A DNA stretch of 64,000 nucleotides from Micavibrio sp. UBA6212 (lineage in GTDB: Bacteria; Pseudomonadota; Alphaproteobacteria; Micavibrionales; Micavibrionaceae): assembly GCA_002421905.1 (NCBI GenBank), contig DISK01000010.1:236513-300512 (forward strand). Direction: 5' to 3'. The stretch's first letter is position 1, and each line of letters starts with the position of its first letter. A model generated the notes under the pieces. That model had not been told where the DNA came from and ran no database searches. It was given only the letters and a program-made list of their open reading frames with translations. The translations under genes were made by a program, and so were the position numbers. This document shows, piece after piece, positions 15,894-24,023 of this stretch.

Positions 15894-16637
15894 TTATTTC
15901 GCCGCCGCGATAATTGCAAGGAATTGATCGGCCTTGAGGCTTGCTCCGCCCACCAAAGCACCATCTACATTCTTGATCGCAAGAAGTTCGGCAGCATTTT
16001 CGGGTTTAACAGAACCGCCGTACAAAATACGGATTGAATCCGGATTGTCCAGCTTTTCCTGCAAATAGTTACGAATAACCCCATGCATATTTGCCACATC
16101 TTCAGCAGTTGCGCTCTTTCCGGTTCCAATCGCCCAGACTGGTTCATAGGCAATAACTATGTTTTTACCGTTGGCTTTCGGGGGAATGGACTCTATAAGT
16201 TGCAATATGACAACTGAATTCTCCAGCCCCTGTTCGCGCTCGGCTTCAGTCTCCCCGACACAAATAATAGTGGTCAAACCAACCGCATGGGCATATTCGG
16301 CCTTTTTGGCAATAACATTATTTCCTTCGCAATGATGTTGGCGACGCTCAGAATGCCCCAATATGACATAATCACACCCAGAATCTTTCAACATTTTTGC
16401 GGAAACTTCTCCGGTATAGGCCCCTGACTCCCCGTGATAGGAGCAATCTTGCCCCCCCACACCAAAATGCGCCGGCAAATTTTCCGCGCGTACAACAGGA
16501 ATATAGACGTCTGGCGGACAAAGGCACACATCCACACCGTCTTGCCCTTTTGTTCCTTCGATCAAAGCACTAACAAGTGCTTTGGCCTCAGCAACACTTC
16601 CATTCATCTTCCAGTTTCCAGCAATCAGTTTTTTCAT
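15894..16637 (-). CDS. tpiA: Triosephosphate isomerase
   Basis: Interconverts dihydroxyacetone phosphate and glyceraldehyde 3-phosphate. The 247 residues contain the substrate-binding GNWKMNGS (N8, K10), the electrophilic His in ILGHSERR, the catalytic Glu in AYEPVWAIGTGKSA (also loop 6), and the C-terminal ILYGGSVKPEN and GALVGGASL phosphate-binding segments. AGAGGA stands before the ATG at 16637. It heads the secG-pyrG run and is divergent from ppiD, with 113 bases between the two starts. Confidence 0.98.
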   Translation of the reverse strand: MKKLIAGNWKMNGSVAEAKALVSALIEGTKGQDGVDVCLCPPDVYIPVVRAENLPAHFGVGGQDCSYHGESGAYTGEVSAKMLKDSGCDYVILGHSERRQHHCEGNNVIAKKAEYAHAVGLTTIICVGETEAEREQGLENSVVILQLIESIPPKANGKNIVIAYEPVWAIGTGKSATAEDVANMHGVIRNYLQEKLDNPDSIRILYGGSVKPENAAELLAIKNVDGALVGGASLKADQFLAIIAAAK

Positions 16638-16681
16638 GGCAGTCCTCTTTCAAACTTGTTTCCTTCATATCCCAAGAAGGC

Positions 16682-16710
16682 TTGGCATGTCCAGACGAGA
16701 TGTTTATAGT
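16682..16710 (+). promoter_or_regulatory. Sigma-70-type promoter for ppiD
   Basis: TTGGCA (16682-16687) and TATAGT (16705-16710) are separated by 17 bases; each differs from consensus at one position. It lies 40 bases upstream of the ppiD ATG in the tpiA-ppiD divergent interval. Confidence 0.7.
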
Positions 16711-16750
16711 GTCCCGATTCAAGTCTTAATATTTCAAGGAATTTAACGCC

Positions 16751-18649
16751 ATGATCCTTCGTTCAATGCGTAACGGTTTTTTCTCTGCCTTCTTTCTCGG
16801 CCTGTTGGTGATTGGCGGGTTTAGTCTGGTTCTAACAGACTGGAACGGCATGTTCCGTGGTGGCGGAAACACAAAGACAGACGTCGCAACAGTGGATGGG
16901 GATCCGATCAAAATCAGTGAATTCAACAACATTGCAGAACGAATCCTCAGAAACCAGAGCATTGAACTGAATAAAGCCTATGAAATGGGGGCCATTGACA
17001 ATATTCTTCAAAGTGAAATTCTCGCACGCATTCTGACTCTCGCGGCCAAAGACTTTGGCATTCAGGTTGAAGACAAGATTGTTGCCAAACAAGTCCAATC
17101 TCTGGTTTCCCCTCTGATTACCGAACAAACCAATGCAAAACAGGCCTTGCAACAATTCCTGCAAATGCAGGGTTTGACTGAAAAAACCTTGGTTACAATG
17201 TTGCGCGGAGAAATCGAAACAGAATTATTAAAAACAACGATCGCCTCTGCCAACTATGTCCCTCAAGCTCTGGAGCAAGATATCACGGCCTTCAAAGGCA
17301 CAACACGGAACCTGCAATTTGTCGAATTGAAAAACAGCGACATCAAACTGGATAAAGACGCTGACGACAAAATGCTGGAAGATTATTATGAGGGCATCAA
17401 GACCCAATATATGATTCCCGAAAAACGGAATGTCACCATTGCCATTCTCGATGTCTCTTCGATTTTGAAAAACACAAAACTCTCCGATGAAGAAATCAAA
17501 GATTTTTATGATGCCCATCAAGAAGATTTCCAAGTTGAAGAAAAACGCATATTAGATCAAGCCATCATCCCAAACGAAGCTGATGCGCAAACCATACTGG
17601 AACAAGCGCAAAAATCAGGTGACCTTGAAGCTGCCGTAAAAGATGTGACCGGAAATGTTAAAGCCTTTGCCCGCGACATCTCTTTTGCACAAAAAGATCT
17701 TGATGGTGAGATGGCCACACAAATCTTTGAGGCAAAGAAAGGCGCTATTATAGGGCCTTTGAAATCTGCCTTGGGATATCACGTCATTAAGATCGCAGAC
17801 ATTACGCCAGAGCACATCAAACCTCTGGCTGAACTGAAAGACCAGATTTCACAACAACTCACCGAAGAAAAATCCGGCGATGAAATCTATAAACTTACCA
17901 GTGAATTCGAAGACCGCCTTGCTGCCGGTGAAGATTACGCTGCGCTCAAGGGCGAATATAATCTTCAAATTATCCCCGTTGAAAATCTAAAATCCTCTGA
18001 CAAAGATTTTCAGACCGACGCAAAGCTGGATGAAAACCAAAAAGCCAATATTATCAATAAGACGTTCCAGATGAATGAAGGTGAACCAAGCTCACTTCTT
18101 GATCTGACCGCGACCAGCTTCTATTCGACCAAGGTCGATCGCGTGACGCCAGCCACCCCCAAACCATTTGATCAGGTTAAATCCCTGATTGCCAAACGCT
18201 GGAAAGAAGAAAATCAGGCCCGTCAGAATTTAATCAAGGCACAAGATCTGACCGAGGCATTAAATGCAGGCACCACAACTTTGGAAAAATCAGGCTATAA
18301 AATTCAGACGATCAACGCTCTGTCCAGAGACGCTCTTCAGAAGAAAGCCGAACTTCCCGCTTCGATCAAAGATGTACGGATCATCGGCAGATTTATGGAT
18401 GCCAAAGAGGGAAAATACATAATGTCTATCCCGATGGATGCCAATTCAATTCTGGTCGGGGCTACATCCAATACAAAACTTGGAAAATCCGATGCCGGAC
18501 TGCAGGAACAACAGGCGAAGTCACTAAAATCTGATCTTTCAACGGCTAATTTGATGTTGTTTATCTCGAATCTTGAGAAAAAATATCCTGTTGAAATCAA
18601 CAATGACCTCCTTCAAAGAGTATATGGTAAAACGCAAGATCAGGAATAA
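16751..18649 (+). CDS. ppiD: PpiD/SurA-type periplasmic peptidyl-prolyl isomerase
   Basis: Membrane-anchored folding helper for newly exported outer-membrane and periplasmic proteins. The 632 residues begin with a cytoplasmic MILRSMRNG, one membrane segment (about 12-30) and a SurA-N-like helical domain (VDGDPIKISEFNNIAERI). A parvulin-type PPIase region follows at about 245-365 (DEEIKDFYDAHQEDF; ISFAQKDLDGEM; IIGPLKSALGYHVIKI), then a second chaperone-like region. Length and layout match PpiD (about 620 in E. coli). AAGGA lies nine bases before the ATG, and a good promoter is upstream. Catalytic activity of the parvulin domain cannot be judged from sequence; E. coli PpiD has little. Confidence 0.9.
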   Translation: MILRSMRNGFFSAFFLGLLVIGGFSLVLTDWNGMFRGGGNTKTDVATVDGDPIKISEFNNIAERILRNQSIELNKAYEMGAIDNILQSEILARILTLAAKDFGIQVEDKIVAKQVQSLVSPLITEQTNAKQALQQFLQMQGLTEKTLVTMLRGEIETELLKTTIASANYVPQALEQDITAFKGTTRNLQFVELKNSDIKLDKDADDKMLEDYYEGIKTQYMIPEKRNVTIAILDVSSILKNTKLSDEEIKDFYDAHQEDFQVEEKRILDQAIIPNEADAQTILEQAQKSGDLEAAVKDVTGNVKAFARDISFAQKDLDGEMATQIFEAKKGAIIGPLKSALGYHVIKIADITPEHIKPLAELKDQISQQLTEEKSGDEIYKLTSEFEDRLAAGEDYAALKGEYNLQIIPVENLKSSDKDFQTDAKLDENQKANIINKTFQMNEGEPSSLLDLTATSFYSTKVDRVTPATPKPFDQVKSLIAKRWKEENQARQNLIKAQDLTEALNAGTTTLEKSGYKIQTINALSRDALQKKAELPASIKDVRIIGRFMDAKEGKYIMSIPMDANSILVGATSNTKLGKSDAGLQEQQAKSLKSDLSTANLMLFISNLEKKYPVEINNDLLQRVYGKTQDQE

Positions 18650-18673
18650 CCGGAAAACATGAGGAAGACCGAC

Positions 18674-18702
18674 TGGTCAAAGTTCTCTGATAAGACTATA
18701 TT
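18674..18702 (+). promoter_or_regulatory. Possible sigma-70 promoter for gltA
   Basis: TGGTCA and TATATT are spaced by 17 bases (four and five of six matches to consensus). It lies 73 bases upstream of the chosen gltA start, downstream of the ppiD stop. Confidence 0.4.
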
Positions 18703-18775
18703 TTTAACTGGAGCTTAACCAAGTCAGGTTATGGTTCATCAATTAGTCATTCCGAACTTCAACTGGGGATATTCC

Positions 18776-20083
18776 ATGTCAGACAATAACGATACTACAA
18801 ACCCAAAGACCTTCACACTCACCAATAACCAGACCGGTGATAAATGGGACTTTCCTGTTGTCGAAGGAACATTAGGGCCTGAGACAATCGACATCCGCTC
18901 CCTTTATGAAGATACAGGTGTTTTCACCCTCGATCCAAGCTTCACATCGACCGCCAGCTGTAAATCCCGCATTACCTTTATTGATGGGGATAAGGGTATT
19001 CTGTTGCACCGTGGATACAATATCAAAGATCTGGCAGAGAAAAGTAACTTTATGGAAGTGGCGTTCCTCCTTTTATACGGAGATTTGCCAAACCGTGAAC
19101 AATTTGAAGATTTCCGCAAAAACATCACCTACCACACCATGGTACATGAACAGCTGCAATTCTTCTTCCGTGGATTCCGTCGCGATGCCCACCCTATGGC
19201 CGTTATGTGCGGTGTTGTTGGTGCTCTGGCTTCGTTCTATCACGACTCTCTGGATATTTCAGACCCTAGACAACGTGAAATTTCGGCTCACCGCCTGATT
19301 GCCAAACTACCAACTCTGGCGGCGATGGCTTTCAAATATTCGATCGGACAACCTTTCGTCTATCCACGCAATGACCTCAGCTTTGCCGAGAACTTCCTGC
19401 ATATGTGTTTTGCTGTTCCGGCAGAACCCTACAAGGTTTCTCCAATTCTGGCCGATGCCATGGATAAAATTCTAATTTTGCACGCCGACCACGAACAAAA
19501 CGCATCCACGTCAACTGTTCGTCTGGCCGGATCATCACAAGCCAACCCATTCGCCTGCATTGCCGCTGGTATAGCATCCCTCTGGGGCCCTGCTCATGGC
19601 GGCGCAAATCAGGCCGTACTCGAGATGCTGGAAGAAATCGGCTCCAAAGACCGTGTTCCTGAATTCATCCAAGGCGTCAAAGATAAGAAATACCGCCTGA
19701 TGGGCTTTGGTCACCGCGTCTATAAAAACTTTGACCCTCGCGCCACAGTGATGAAAGAAGCTTGCGACAAAGTTCTGGCAGAACTCGGTGTTAAAGACCC
19801 CTTGTTGGAAATTGCGATCGAACTGGAAAAAATTGCCCTTTCCGATCCATATTTTGCCGAACGTAAACTCTATCCAAACGTGGACTTCTATTCAGGAATT
19901 ATCCTGAAAGCAATGGGATTCCCTGTTTCGATGTTCACCGTTCTTTTTGCTGTTGCCCGTACCGTTGGTTGGGTTTCCCAGTGGAAAGAGATGATGGAAG
20001 AACAAACCAACCGGATTGGTCGCCCTCGCCAGCTCTATACAGGCGCAGCAGAACGCGATTATCCACTTATCGAAAAAAGATAA
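18776..20083 (+). CDS. gltA: Citrate synthase (type II)
   Basis: Condenses acetyl-CoA and oxaloacetate, the entry to the TCA cycle. The 435 residues contain the catalytic set: His in ILHADHEQN, His in GPAHGGANQ, FGHRVYKNFDPRA, and Asp in PNVDFYSG. They also carry the N-terminal domain (about 50 residues) of the NADH-sensitive hexameric type. I chose the ATG at 18776 (MSDNNDTT), which gives family-like length and has GGGGAT upstream. An ATG 15 codons earlier is in frame but unlikely. A terminator follows. It marks the edge between housekeeping genes and the sigma-factor cluster. Confidence 0.97.
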   Translation: MSDNNDTTNPKTFTLTNNQTGDKWDFPVVEGTLGPETIDIRSLYEDTGVFTLDPSFTSTASCKSRITFIDGDKGILLHRGYNIKDLAEKSNFMEVAFLLLYGDLPNREQFEDFRKNITYHTMVHEQLQFFFRGFRRDAHPMAVMCGVVGALASFYHDSLDISDPRQREISAHRLIAKLPTLAAMAFKYSIGQPFVYPRNDLSFAENFLHMCFAVPAEPYKVSPILADAMDKILILHADHEQNASTSTVRLAGSSQANPFACIAAGIASLWGPAHGGANQAVLEMLEEIGSKDRVPEFIQGVKDKKYRLMGFGHRVYKNFDPRATVMKEACDKVLAELGVKDPLLEIAIELEKIALSDPYFAERKLYPNVDFYSGIILKAMGFPVSMFTVLFAVARTVGWVSQWKEMMEEQTNRIGRPRQLYTGAAERDYPLIEKR

Positions 20084-20114
20084 TAAAAGAATTCCCGAGC
20101 ATAGGAATATCGAA

Positions 20115-20142
20115 GGCCGCACCCCAAAAGGGTGCGGTTTCC
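20115..20142 (+). terminator. Rho-independent terminator after gltA
   Basis: Perfect eight-pair stem CCGCACCC/GGGTGCGG with loop CAAAA, followed by TTTCCATTT. The T tract is short, so termination may be partial. Confidence 0.7.
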
Positions 20143-20288
20143 ATTTAACGCAAAAAAATAATTTTTCAGCGACGGAATTACCGATCTACGACGTTATGAA
20201 TATAAGGATAAATTCCCCTTTTAAGATACTCAGGAAAGATTATAACGTGCAGGCATTACAAACCCGCGGAACAACAGGATTTGCAACC

Positions 20289-20846
20289 ATGCACGCAGAA
20301 GATGATCTGATCCTGATGTCACAGATTGCCGGAGGCAATATGGATGCGTATCGAACAGTTTTGGGTCTTTATATGACCCCCATCTACAAATTTTCATACA
20401 GCATCCTGCAAGATCAAGGGATGGCCGAAGACGTTACGCAAGAAACCTGTATCCGCTTGTGGAACAATGCATCGAAATGGAATCCTTCAGGACGAATAAA
20501 AAGCTGGCTGTTCAGAATAGCTCATAATCTTTGCATTGACGAAATCAGACGCAGCAGACCACATAGTGACATCAACGAATTAAGTGAGGTCATTGCATCA
20601 AATGAAAAAAGTGCTTTTGACGAGATGCATGAATCTGATGTGTCAAAAACCATCCGCGAAGCACTCATGAAAATTCCTGTCCGCCAGAGAACGGCCCTGA
20701 TGTTGGTACATTATACAGACTGCTCGAACATCGAAGCCGCCAACATCATGGAAATCAGCGTTGATGCCGTTGAATCCCTGCTGGCTCGAGGACGTCAGGC
20801 TCTTAAAAACAGCCTTAAAGATCAAAAAGAGAAAATTTGGGAATAA
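20289..20846 (+). CDS. ECF-type RNA polymerase sigma factor
   Basis: Extracytoplasmic-function sigma-70 with region 2 (YKFSYSILQDQGMAEDVTQE, then TCIRLWNNASKW and SWLFRIAHNLCIDEIRR) and region 4 (MKIPVRQRTALMLVHY, the helix-turn-helix around NIMEISVDAVESLLARGRQ). The 185-residue form starting at ATG 20289 has AGGA at nine bases. Earlier in-frame starts exist at 20196 (ATG) and 20247 (GTG), and I cannot exclude them. It is followed within 40 bases by a small one-segment membrane protein and then a CnrX-like periplasmic protein. That is the gene content of the cnrYXH metal-response system, so it is likely held by the membrane protein and released on an envelope signal. Confidence 0.92.
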   Translation: MHAEDDLILMSQIAGGNMDAYRTVLGLYMTPIYKFSYSILQDQGMAEDVTQETCIRLWNNASKWNPSGRIKSWLFRIAHNLCIDEIRRSRPHSDINELSEVIASNEKSAFDEMHESDVSKTIREALMKIPVRQRTALMLVHYTDCSNIEAANIMEISVDAVESLLARGRQALKNSLKDQKEKIWE

Positions 20847-20884
20847 TCTTAAGAAAGATATAGAGACTATAAAAGGTGAGTAAA

Positions 20885-21199
20885 ATGAAGACAACAAATA
20901 ACAATCATCCTGAATTCGGTTATTTACTGAACAAAATCGACTGGCCTATCCCTAATGCCGGACTACCCGACAGGATTTGCATGCAGGTTTTGTCTGGTCA
21001 ATGCCAGAATATTATCGAGACCGCACGGCGCTCGCCGATGCTGACCATAATGTCCGTTCTACTGGCATTATTTTTAGGGATATCGTCCGGATTTGCTTTT
21101 GACAAAAAAGCACAGGCAACAGACACGCCAATAGCTGTCAATCCCTATACAATGTCGATGACGGGTGTGTATTATGCCCATATATCGAAACAACAATAG
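20885..21199 (+). CDS. Small membrane protein, likely anti-sigma factor (CnrY-like by position)
   Basis: 104 residues: an N-terminal cytoplasmic part of about 50 residues, one membrane segment (52-72, PMLTIMSVLLALFLGISSGF), and a short periplasmic tail. This is the layout of CnrY-type anti-sigma factors, which clamp their ECF sigma with a short cytoplasmic helix. I see no direct sequence match, so the assignment rests on size, topology and its place between sigma and sensor genes. AAGGTGAG lies four bases before ATG 20885; a GTG three codons earlier overlaps that site and is less likely. Confidence 0.78.
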   Translation: MKTTNNNHPEFGYLLNKIDWPIPNAGLPDRICMQVLSGQCQNIIETARRSPMLTIMSVLLALFLGISSGFAFDKKAQATDTPIAVNPYTMSMTGVYYAHISKQQ

Positions 21200-21211
21200 A
21201 GAGGATGAGAC

Positions 21212-21745
21212 ATGACAAATAAACTCTCGGTTATTCTGGCCATATCCATTCTAATGAATGTTTTTTTACTGGGATTTGTTTTCTCGTCCGCACTAAAGCC
21301 GGACATAAGGAAGCTCAATTACGACATGCGTCCTCCATTTGCTATGAATAATGATCATGACATGGATCGGGATCATTTTAGCCCCCCTCCAGAACGTCCG
21401 GAAAATATGATGGCCAGAGTTTTTGAGGAAAAAGCCAGAAATCTTCCTCCCGAAGAACGCGCTCAGGTTCTCGATGTTATCAAAAAATATAAAAATGATA
21501 CGGGAAATGATTTTGAGGAATTGGCTCCAATCTTCGAATCCCTTCAAAAGGAATATATCGCAGATCAATTGGATGAGAATAAAATAACATCCCTGCGCCA
21601 GCAACTTGGCGAGCTGGATTTGGAAAACAAACAAAAAATGGGAGACATGATTACCGAAATTGCCAAAAAAATGTCCCCACAAGGCCGCAAGGAGTTTTTC
21701 AAAGATCTGCTTCCTCCACCCCATAGACGTCCTGAGAAAAATTAA
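21212..21745 (+). CDS. Periplasmic metal-sensor-like protein (CnrX/ZraP family layout)
   Basis: 177 residues. An N-terminal membrane anchor (about 5-27) is followed by a Met/His/Asp/Pro-rich stretch (residues 40-62, including MNNDHDMDRDHF). A helical hairpin domain comes next with LPPEERAQVLDVIKKYKND and LRQQLGELDLENKQKM, ending in the Arg/Pro-rich LPPPHRRPEKN. This is typical of the heavy-metal-resistance (CnrX/ZraP/Spy-like) superfamily, which binds metal or unfolded protein in the periplasm. GAGGATGAG precedes the ATG, 12 bases after the preceding stop. In Cnr systems the CnrX homologue signals to CnrY to free the sigma factor. Confidence 0.85.
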   Translation: MTNKLSVILAISILMNVFLLGFVFSSALKPDIRKLNYDMRPPFAMNNDHDMDRDHFSPPPERPENMMARVFEEKARNLPPEERAQVLDVIKKYKNDTGNDFEELAPIFESLQKEYIADQLDENKITSLRQQLGELDLENKQKMGDMITEIAKKMSPQGRKEFFKDLLPPPHRRPEKN

Positions 21746-21855
21746 ATTTTCTTCGACGGAAAATAAATAGACCAGTCGTTATGTGAGTGTATGAAGAATT
21801 CAAATCCGGGATCCCCGGATACAACACAGAACTTTGAGAAACAAGGGGAATAGAA

Positions 21856-22656
21856 ATGGTTTCATCCATTACGAGTTCAAATAGCTTGCTAAGCGCAATC
21901 ATGTCCAAGCTGGGACAATCCGCTTCGGCAAGTTCAGTGAACAGCAATTTTTCAACTGCAGACACCAATGGAGATAAACTTCTCTCGCTGGATGAACTTT
22001 CAAGCATGGCACCACAGGATGGCAAAGGCCCGTCCGCAAAATCCGTTATGGCTGCCGCCGACACCGATGGCGACAACGCTCTCAGCGAAGAAGAGCTTTC
22101 AACTTTCCTCTCTCAAATGACCCAAGGTGGATTATCAGGGAGCAGCAATACACAACTCGCACAATCCAGATCTGATGATATACTTTCTGCCGGCGATACA
22201 AATGGCGATGGCGTTTTAAGTTACGATGAATTTGCAGCCATGAAACCGGCGAACGCTCCTGCCGATAGCTCGGAAGAACTTTTTGCCCAAGCAGACACTG
22301 ACGGAGACGGCTCCCTGACCTCTTCCGAACTGGAACAATTTGCACAAAATGCACCAATGAAAGGTGCGGGTGGCCCACCACCTCCCCCATCCTCTTCGTC
22401 AGAAGAAGATGATGATGAATTGACGCTTTTGGAAAAACTGATGGAGGCCCTCACATCAACAGATTCAACAACCTCAACAACAGATAGTACATCGACATCC
22501 GACACTCAAACGACGGCAGAAAAGCTCTTCTCGTTCTTTGATCAGGATTCAGATGGGACTGTCAGCGAAACAGAATTGGGAACAGGTATCTCCTCATTGC
22601 AAAGCGCCATGAAAAGCTACCTACTCTCCCTACAAGAGCAACAATCGGCGGCATAA
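21856..22656 (+). CDS. Five-EF-hand calcium-binding protein, 266 aa
   Basis: Five canonical EF-hand loops are visible: 36-47 (DTNGDKLLSLDE), 69-80 (DTDGDNALSEEE), 114-125 (DTNGDGVLSYDE), 147-158 (DTDGDGSLTSSE) and 229-240 (DQDSDGTVSETE). Between the fourth and fifth is a low-complexity section with five Pro, a Ser/Glu/Asp run and a Ser/Thr-rich linker (about 173-222). The N-terminus is Ser-rich and not a Sec signal, so export, if any, would need another route. AGGGGAA before the ATG is a strong ribosome site. It lies 110 bases after the metal-sensor-like gene on the same strand. A role as a Ca2+ buffer or sensor tied to that system is inference. Confidence 0.9.
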   Translation: MVSSITSSNSLLSAIMSKLGQSASASSVNSNFSTADTNGDKLLSLDELSSMAPQDGKGPSAKSVMAAADTDGDNALSEEELSTFLSQMTQGGLSGSSNTQLAQSRSDDILSAGDTNGDGVLSYDEFAAMKPANAPADSSEELFAQADTDGDGSLTSSELEQFAQNAPMKGAGGPPPPPSSSSEEDDDELTLLEKLMEALTSTDSTTSTTDSTSTSDTQTTAEKLFSFFDQDSDGTVSETELGTGISSLQSAMKSYLLSLQEQQSAA

Positions 22657-22723
22657 TCCCTAGGCAACACACAGCCAAACCCTTACCCCGACTGCTGCAA
22701 TACACATAACGAAGTAAAAGTAA

Positions 22724-22753
22724 AAGGCTGCTCTTTCCCAAAAGAGCAGCCTT
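22724..22753. terminator. Bidirectional terminator between EF-hand gene and lpxB
   Basis: Perfect 13-pair stem (AAGGCTGCTCTTT with its complement) and four-base loop CCCA. Read on the minus strand it is followed by TTTTACTTTTAC and so suits lpxB; on the plus strand it can serve the EF-hand gene, though the T tract there is poor. The two genes converge here. Confidence 0.8.
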
Positions 22754-22772
22754 CTCTATGATCTGGAGATAA

Positions 22773-22893
22773 TATTTGGAAAGACTATATAGTCAAACCA
22801 AATAAGTTTGTGACTAGAAACAAACGACAACGCGTAGAAGAACTACGTTAGGAGCGCAGTGACAATGTCACAGAGTTATTTGGAAAGACTATA
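22773..22893. repeat. Palindromic mini-element flanked by a 17-bp direct repeat, overlapping the end of lpxB
   Basis: TATTTGGAAAGACTATA occurs at 22773-22789 and 22877-22893, 104 bases apart. Between them lies a symmetrical sequence. CCAAATAA-n4-GTGAC (22798-22814) is matched by the inverted GTCAC-n4-TTATTTGG (22867-22883), and smaller hairpins fill the middle (CGTAG/CTACG, GTGACA/TGTCAC, GTTTGT/ACAAAC). The palindrome GACTATATAGTC spans the left edge. The right copy lies in the lpxB frame, whose last 12 codons and stop come from the element. It looks like a small inserted palindromic element with target duplication. Confidence 0.65.
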
Positions 22894-24023
22894 AATCGGG
22901 CAGCCTGTACACTGGCTTCTTCATTGGGGTTTGGAGACAGCAAATCTTTCAATTCACCAGAAAGTCGCCGCGCACTAACCGCCCGTTCTGGATCCGATAG
23001 CATTACCTGCAACCGATCAACAATGGTTTCGACATTGACATCATCCTGAAGGAATTCCTGATATTCTTTCCGGTTTAACAAAATATTTCCCAAATGGGCA
23101 TACTTGCTTTTGACCAACCGCCGGACGATTTCCCAAGTCATTTTATTCATCTTATAAAACAAAACATGGGGAATTCCAGCCAGAGCAATTTCCAACGCTG
23201 CAGTCCCAGAAACCACAGCCGCTGCATCACAGGCGCGAAAGGCATGATACTTTTCATCAGAAACACTGGTCACGACCACATCGGGAATACCTGCGAAAAA
23301 AGAGGTCACCCGATCATGCCATTTCGGCAAAGTTGGCACGATAAAAGCGGTGTCAGGACACTTATCGCGCAGCAAGACGATCATCTCGCGCATAATTGGC
23401 AAACTCATATCCAATTCCGAGCCACGCGATCCGCACAGCAACCCAACGAGCTTATGATCAGATGAAAAATCATATTTCTGCCGGAATATTTTTCCGTCCC
23501 CTTCTAACAAACCTGATGTCACCATGGGATGCCCAACTGAAATGGCTTGCAACCCTTCCCGTTCAAAATATGGGGGCTCAAACGGAAACAAACAGATCAA
23601 ACCATCAAGAAACTGTGAAATTTTTTGCGCGCGTCCCGGACGCCAGGCCCAGACAGTCGGCGCAACATAATGAATTTGACGGGCGCTAATATTTTCTTCC
23701 CTGACTTTCTTTTGCACGCGAAAAGAAAAGTCAGGACTATCAATCGTCACGACGACATCCGGATTAAACCCACGGATCGCTGCAACTGTTTTGTGGATTA
23801 ACCCGATAAATTTTGGGATGCGGGGTAATATTTCGGCAATCCCCATGACAGAAAGCTCCTCCATCGGAAAGAAACTTTCTTTTAATCCTGCCGCCAACAT
23901 CTGCGGCCCACCAATTCCGCGTAATTCCAGATCAGGACGTTGCACGCGCAATGCTTCAATCAAGGAAGCCCCCAGAACATCACCGGAACTTTCCCCTGCA
24001 ATGATAAAGACCTTAAATGTCAT
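22848..24023 (-). CDS. lpxB: Lipid-A-disaccharide synthase
   Basis: Glycosyltransferase that joins UDP-diacylglucosamine and lipid X to the lipid A disaccharide. The 391 residues show GESSGDVLGASLIEAL at the N-terminus, the PTVWAWRPGRA segment, GLLCGSRGSE, and SGTAALEIALAGIPHVLFYK near residue 290. The start overlaps lpxI by 11 bases, with GGAG upstream. The C-terminus is odd: after IVFPN the last residues (NSVTLSLRS) are encoded by an inserted palindromic element. Without it the frame would continue IVFPNIISRS and stop at 22757-22759. The catalytic part is unaffected. Confidence 0.96.
   Translation of the reverse strand: MTFKVFIIAGESSGDVLGASLIEALRVQRPDLELRGIGGPQMLAAGLKESFFPMEELSVMGIAEILPRIPKFIGLIHKTVAAIRGFNPDVVVTIDSPDFSFRVQKKVREENISARQIHYVAPTVWAWRPGRAQKISQFLDGLICLFPFEPPYFEREGLQAISVGHPMVTSGLLEGDGKIFRQKYDFSSDHKLVGLLCGSRGSELDMSLPIMREMIVLLRDKCPDTAFIVPTLPKWHDRVTSFFAGIPDVVVTSVSDEKYHAFRACDAAAVVSGTAALEIALAGIPHVLFYKMNKMTWEIVRRLVKSKYAHLGNILLNRKEYQEFLQDDVNVETIVDRLQVMLSDPERAVSARRLSGELKDLLSPNPNEEASVQAARFIVFPNNSVTLSLRS

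Noticed and set aside
20150..20250. Possible autoregulatory ECF promoter (GGAATT ... CGTT) before the sigma gene
   Set aside because: The spacing between the two elements is about 13 bases, too short for the usual ECF layout of 16-17, and the -35 lacks the AAC core.
22848..22920. Altered LpxB C-terminus as a frameshift or pseudogene
   Set aside because: All catalytic segments are intact and only the last 12 codons differ; this is better explained by the palindromic element.
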